Positions 60,036 to 63,298 of a stretch of 63,298 nt of DNA are shown here, in pieces. This DNA is from an uncultured Clostridia bacterium (GTDB lineage: Bacteria > Bacillota > Clostridia > Christensenellales > Borkfalkiaceae): positions 1 to 63,298 of the forward strand of contig CALVPX010000050.1 of NCBI GenBank assembly GCA_944354265.1. Direction: 5' to 3'. Within the stretch, counting starts at the first letter, position 1; each line of letters starts with the position of its first letter. Position numbers and translations under genes: made by a program. The notes under the pieces are model-generated. The model worked only from the letters and a program-made list of their open reading frames with translations. It was not told where the DNA came from and ran no database searches.

Positions 60036-60614
60036 TTATAATTTAACTAATATTTTATCGATTTGAGCAGTTAAAGCAGTCATATCTCCATTATTATGTA
60101 TGACATAGTACTTTTCAAAATTGCCGTTATTATAATCAAACTGACTTTTTATGCGCCTGACAACGCTATCCTCCGATAAATTGTCGCGCAGTGAAACACT
60201 TTTGATTCTCTGTTCTTCGTCGCGCATGACGACAATTACGTCGTCGAACAAGTTCTGACTGCCGTCCTCAAAGAGCAAAGGGACTTCACAAAAGCATACT
60301 CCCCCCGTTTCATCTGCGCGCTTAAACATTTCATTATAAATTGCGGGGTGAGTCAATTTATTGAGATCTGCCAAGGCCCTGTCATCATTAAATACGATTG
60401 CCGCCAATTTTTTACGGTCGAGATTGCCCTTGCAATCGAGAATATCGCCAAACCTTTGACTAAGTTTTTCAATAAAATTTTTATCTTTTAATAAATCAGC
60501 GTAAATGCTGTCGCACGAAAAAACTGCGTACTCCTTATCGGCTAAAATTTTTAAGACGGTAGATTTTCCGCTGCCGATGCCGCCCGTGACGGCAATTTTT
60601 TTACTTTGCTTCAT
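60036..60614 (-). CDS. coaE: Dephospho-CoA kinase
   Basis: CoaE performs the last step of coenzyme A synthesis. The 192-residue protein has Walker A GGIGSGKST (8-16), the CSDxIY-like segment FSCDSIYADLL, LTHPAIYNEM and EVPLLFEDG. I use ATG 60614 (MKQSKKIAV); the upstream extension overlaps polA. The polA-coaE pair is standard in Firmicutes. A CATAGTACT repeat lies at 60104. Confidence 0.95.
   Translation of the reverse strand: MKQSKKIAVTGGIGSGKSTVLKILADKEYAVFSCDSIYADLLKDKNFIEKLSQRFGDILDCKGNLDRKKLAAIVFNDDRALADLNKLTHPAIYNEMFKRADETGGVCFCEVPLLFEDGSQNLFDDVIVVMRDEEQRIKSVSLRDNLSEDSVVRRIKSQFDYNNGNFEKYYVIHNNGDMTALTAQIDKILVKL
60104..60112 (+). repeat. CATAGTACT repeat copy 9 (in coaE)
   Basis: TGTATGA-CATAGTACT-TTTCAAA. 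Confidence 0.82.
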
Positions 60615-63150
60615 ACCAATTTTTGCCTGTGTGCACATCGACCTTTAGCGGCACGTTAAGTTTAACTGCATTCTCCATTTCATATTTAAGAATTTCTGCC
60701 GCATCTTCTACCTCGTTTTCGGGGCAATCGAGTACAAGTTCGTCGTGCACCTGAAGTATAAGTTTTGCGTTGAGATTTTTCTTCTTCAGAGCCTTGACCA
60801 CATTGAGCATTGCGATCTTTATTATATCGGCACTTGAGCCCTGTAACGGCATGTTTCTTGCGGCACGCTCGCCAAACTGCCTTATGTTATAGTTGCTTGA
60901 ATTAATTTCGCGTATATAACGTTTTCTGCCTGTGAGTGTTGCAACATAACCGTTTTGCTTTGCAAAATCTACGTTAGACTGCATGTAGTCTTTGACCGCA
61001 CTGTATGTGCTGAAATAATTTTCTATATATTCGCGGGCAGTTTTCACGGGAATATTCAAGTTTTTTGCCAAGCCGAAGTCGCTGATTCCGTAAATTATGC
61101 CAAAGTTTACAGCTTTTGCTTCGGAACGCATCTTTTGTGTGACCTGCTCGAGCGGCACACCAAAGACCTGCGAGGCTGTAAACGCATGAATGTCCTTTCC
61201 CTCGTTGTAAGCTTGAACAAGCTCTTTGCAGCCTGAAAAATGAGCGAGCAGCCTTAACTCGATCTGCGAATAGTCGGCGTCGATAAATACATTTCCGTTG
61301 CGGGGAATGAAGAGCTTTCTCAGCTCCCTGCCTTCTTCCTCGCGAATGGGAATATTCTGAAGATTAGGGTTGGCGCTTGAAAGCCTTCCCGTCGACGTGA
61401 CAGTCTGATTATAGGTTGTGTGAACAAGTTTTGTCGTTCTGTCTATCAGCGGACGGAATCCCTCAACGTAGGTTGAATACAGTTTTTGGTACTGTCTGTA
61501 TTCCAATATCAGTCGAACGACCTGACTTTCGTCGGCAAGTTTTTCAAGAATTTCGGCGTTGGTGGAATATTTTCCGTTCTTGTTCTTCTTGCCTGATTTA
61601 AGTCCCAATTTTTCAAAGAGCACCTGACCGAGCTGTGAGGGCGAATTAATATTGAAATTGCATCCGCAGAGTTCATATATGCTGTCTGTCAGGTTATCAA
61701 GCTTCGCCCTGTATTCCTTTGAGAAGTTTTCTAGGGCGTCCATATCAATTTTTACGCCCGAACGCTCCATATCGAACAATACAAAAATCAGCGGCTTTTC
61801 AATTTCTTCATATAACCTTCGCGAACCGTCGGAATCGAGTTTTGCGCCGTATATGTCACGCATAGTACTTAACAAAAAGCCTGAATACTGTTTATCGTAG
61901 CCCAAATATTCGCATAACTGTGCCATATTTTCGTTTGAGTCAAAGAAATCGCAAATGTATTTCATTACAGAAATATCATCTGTTCCGCACTTAAGCTCTT
62001 CCCCTTCATAGCCGATAAAATGAAGGAATTTCTTTAAATCGTACACTGTCAGGCGGGCATGAGGATTGTTCAAAATATTGGTCACCGCGCGGAAAAACCC
62101 TTCCGCAGGCATATCGCCGAGAAGGTCATGGCTTATAGTACATTCATGCTGTACTCCTTCTGCATAGATGCGCGCAGTGTCTCCGTCCAAATCGATGTAA
62201 AAATCGCAGTCTTTGCGGCAAAGCTCCTCAAGTTGCGAAAGTCCGCCTATCTTTTGAACTTCAGGATATTCGATCGGCGCCGTCGTATTTTTTTCAACTT
62301 CATCAAAAATATCGAGTCCGAGCAGACTCTTGAACTCAAATTTTATAAAAATGTCTTTTACTTCAGGCGAATATTTGTCGTTTACCCTGCATTGCGCAAG
62401 CTCTGCATCGATTTGGCAATTCCTGTCAATCGTAGCAAGTTTGTATGACAGGTATGCCGAATCTTTACCGCTGAGCAGCTTTTCTTTAAGTGCGCCCTTT
62501 ATTTTTTCTATATTCTCGTATACACCGTCGAGTGAGCCGTATGTTTGTATGAGGCTTAATGCAGTCTTTTCACCTATTCCGGGTACGCCGGGAATGTTGT
62601 CCGACTTGTCGCCCATGAGCGCTTTTAAATCTATGATTTGCCTTGGTTCTACCCCTACTTCCGCAACAAAATTGTTCTTGTCGAGCTTTAAGAGCTCGCT
62701 TACGCCGCGCTTGGTAAAGTATACGTCCGTTTTATCGTCTACAAGCTGATAGCTGTCTCTGTCGCCCGTATAGACGTAACTGTGCACGTCAAATTTGTTG
62801 GACAGCGTACCGACAATGTCGTCCGCCTCAATGCCTTCCTTTTGGAACATGGCAATTTTCATAGCCGAAAGCAGACTTTTGAGCGGCTCGATTTGGGCAG
62901 CAAGTTCCTGCGGCATGGGCTTACGGGTGGCTTTGTAACCGTCGTACATTTTGTGCCTGAATGTGGGAGCTTTAAGGTCGAATGCTACAGCCATATACTC
63001 AGGTTTGACATCGCTTATGATTTTCAGCATAAGCTTTACAAATCCGAAAATTGCGTTTGTCGGTTGACCGTCCTTGGTAGTAAAAACGGGTGTTGCGTAA
63101 AATGCTCTGTTTAAAAGACTGTTTCCGTCAATGAGTACTAGTTTATCCAT
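60601..63150 (-). CDS. polA: DNA polymerase I
   Basis: PolA (849 residues from ATG 63150) removes RNA primers and fills gaps. It has an N-terminal 5'-3' exonuclease (LIDGNSLLNRAFYATP, then GDKSDNIPGVPGIG), a central 3'-5' exonuclease-like domain in which the DxE metal motif reads YIDLDGDT, so proofreading is probably lost, and a complete polymerase domain (DYSQIELRLLAHFSG, RSEAKAVNFGIIYG and VHDELVLDCP). The longer frame to 63297 is antisense of the tRNA and is excluded. No Shine-Dalgarno is seen. A CATAGTACT repeat with the long flank lies at 61853-61869. Confidence 0.95.
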   Translation of the reverse strand: MDKLVLIDGNSLLNRAFYATPVFTTKDGQPTNAIFGFVKLMLKIISDVKPEYMAVAFDLKAPTFRHKMYDGYKATRKPMPQELAAQIEPLKSLLSAMKIAMFQKEGIEADDIVGTLSNKFDVHSYVYTGDRDSYQLVDDKTDVYFTKRGVSELLKLDKNNFVAEVGVEPRQIIDLKALMGDKSDNIPGVPGIGEKTALSLIQTYGSLDGVYENIEKIKGALKEKLLSGKDSAYLSYKLATIDRNCQIDAELAQCRVNDKYSPEVKDIFIKFEFKSLLGLDIFDEVEKNTTAPIEYPEVQKIGGLSQLEELCRKDCDFYIDLDGDTARIYAEGVQHECTISHDLLGDMPAEGFFRAVTNILNNPHARLTVYDLKKFLHFIGYEGEELKCGTDDISVMKYICDFFDSNENMAQLCEYLGYDKQYSGFLLSTMRDIYGAKLDSDGSRRLYEEIEKPLIFVLFDMERSGVKIDMDALENFSKEYRAKLDNLTDSIYELCGCNFNINSPSQLGQVLFEKLGLKSGKKNKNGKYSTNAEILEKLADESQVVRLILEYRQYQKLYSTYVEGFRPLIDRTTKLVHTTYNQTVTSTGRLSSANPNLQNIPIREEEGRELRKLFIPRNGNVFIDADYSQIELRLLAHFSGCKELVQAYNEGKDIHAFTASQVFGVPLEQVTQKMRSEAKAVNFGIIYGISDFGLAKNLNIPVKTAREYIENYFSTYSAVKDYMQSNVDFAKQNGYVATLTGRKRYIREINSSNYNIRQFGERAARNMPLQGSSADIIKIAMLNVVKALKKKNLNAKLILQVHDELVLDCPENEVEDAAEILKYEMENAVKLNVPLKVDVHTGKNWYEAK
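61853..61869 (+). repeat. CATAGTACT repeat copy 10, long form (in polA)
   Basis: ATGTCACGCATAGTACT, identical to copies 4 and 5. Confidence 0.85.
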
Positions 63151-63168
63151 AAAATAATTTAAAAACGC

Positions 63169-63197
63169 TTGATTTTTATTTTTTGTTATTATATAAT
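63169..63197 (+). promoter_or_regulatory. tRNA-Leu(CAA) promoter
   Basis: TTGATT (63169-63174), 17 bp, TATAAT (63192-63197). The same AT-rich block holds a near-palindromic TATTATATAATA that could also serve polA on minus. Confidence 0.7.
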
Positions 63198-63209
63198 ATC
63201 TAAAGATAT

Positions 63210-63296
63210 GCCGCTGTGGTGGAATTGGCAGACGCGCTGGACTCAAAATCCAGTGGTAGCGATACCATACCGGTTCGACCCCGGTCAGCGGCACCA
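63210..63296 (+). tRNA. tRNA-Leu, anticodon CAA
   Basis: An 87-nt type II tRNA with encoded CCA. Acceptor GCCGCTG pairs with CAGCGGC; the anticodon stem CTGGA / TCCAG holds the loop CTCAAAA (anticodon CAA, reads UUG); the variable arm and T-arm CGGTTCGACCCCG are normal. Confidence 0.96.
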
Positions 63297-63298
63297 TC

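Noticed and set aside
8104-61869. CATAGTACT as a KOPS-type polar terminus signal
   Set aside because: Copies left of the dif-like site are two plus and two minus, and right of it five plus and one minus; no clean polarity switch. Numbers are too small to exclude a weaker bias.
63151-63297. N-terminal extension of polA over the tRNA-Leu(CAA) gene
   Set aside because: It is the antisense of a perfect tRNA, and the polymerase family starts at MDKLVLIDGN (63150).

Overview
The window comes from a spore-forming, low-to-mid GC Bacillota (Clostridia-type) chromosome, probably an uncultured gut-type lineage. The evidence is a complete spoIIIA operon (AA to AH), spoIVB, a YtfJ/GerW-type spore protein, two sporulation-type D,D-carboxypeptidases, a Firmicute-style lexA/hflX neighbourhood and a clostridial glycogen operon with both glgC and glgD. 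Species cannot be named from the sequence.

Layout. 0-3.4 kb: a Vat-like acetyltransferase, then a TetR regulator with an ABC/FtsX exporter. 3.4-5.3 kb: htpG. 5.3-24.2 kb: a long plus-strand housekeeping and sporulation run: spoIIIAA-AH, Asp23-like gene, nusB, folD, ispA, dxs, tlyA, nadK, argR, recN, spoIVB, a SpoIIM-like membrane gene, dacF, lysA, an M50 protease, scpA and scpB. 24.3-29.0 kb: an iron alcohol dehydrogenase (minus), DUF2953-like, ytfJ, a second D,D-carboxypeptidase, rluB and a HAD phosphatase. 29.0-32.3 kb: lexA, a tiny Cys-rich protein, hflX and a 356-residue XerS-like tyrosine recombinase.

32.65-40.31 kb is an integrated filamentous-phage-like (inovirus) element of about 7.65 kb, bounded by 23-bp direct repeats. 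It has a leftward lysogeny module (Xre repressor plus a membrane DUF2726 protein) and a rightward module: a frameshifted PAPS-reductase-family gene, small coat-like membrane proteins, a Zot/pI-like assembly ATPase, two surface proteins with AT-rich ectodomains, and a rolling-circle Rep with a plasmid pC194-type nick motif. The right boundary is a perfect 14-6-14 inverted repeat that looks like the dif site of the adjacent XerS-like recombinase. One arm of that site recurs in the recombinase gene's own promoter. Host genes left of this point are almost all on plus and those right of it almost all on minus, as expected at a replication terminus.

41-49.3 kb: glgB-glgC-glgD-glgA-glgP (minus). 49.4-50.5 kb: an unknown gene and a leaderless-looking shikimate kinase gene. 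50.6-55.7 kb: a four-gene minus-strand operon of poorly understood function (DUF1295 membrane protein, DUF5692-like membrane protein, rifampin-phosphotransferase-like dikinase, lipocalin-like protein) behind an 18-bp palindrome. 56-59 kb: tRNA-Leu(AAG), a DUF4275-like gene, and a MerR-controlled ABC-2 exporter with a classical 19-bp-spacer promoter. 59.1-63.3 kb: SRPBCC protein, GNAT, coaE, polA and tRNA-Leu(CAA).

Two genome-scale signals stand out. A 9-mer, CATAGTACT, occurs ten times by eye, inside and between host genes, where about 0.5 is expected by chance, and never in the prophage. Several genes also have strong -10 boxes only 6-9 nt from the start codon, implying leaderless mRNAs.
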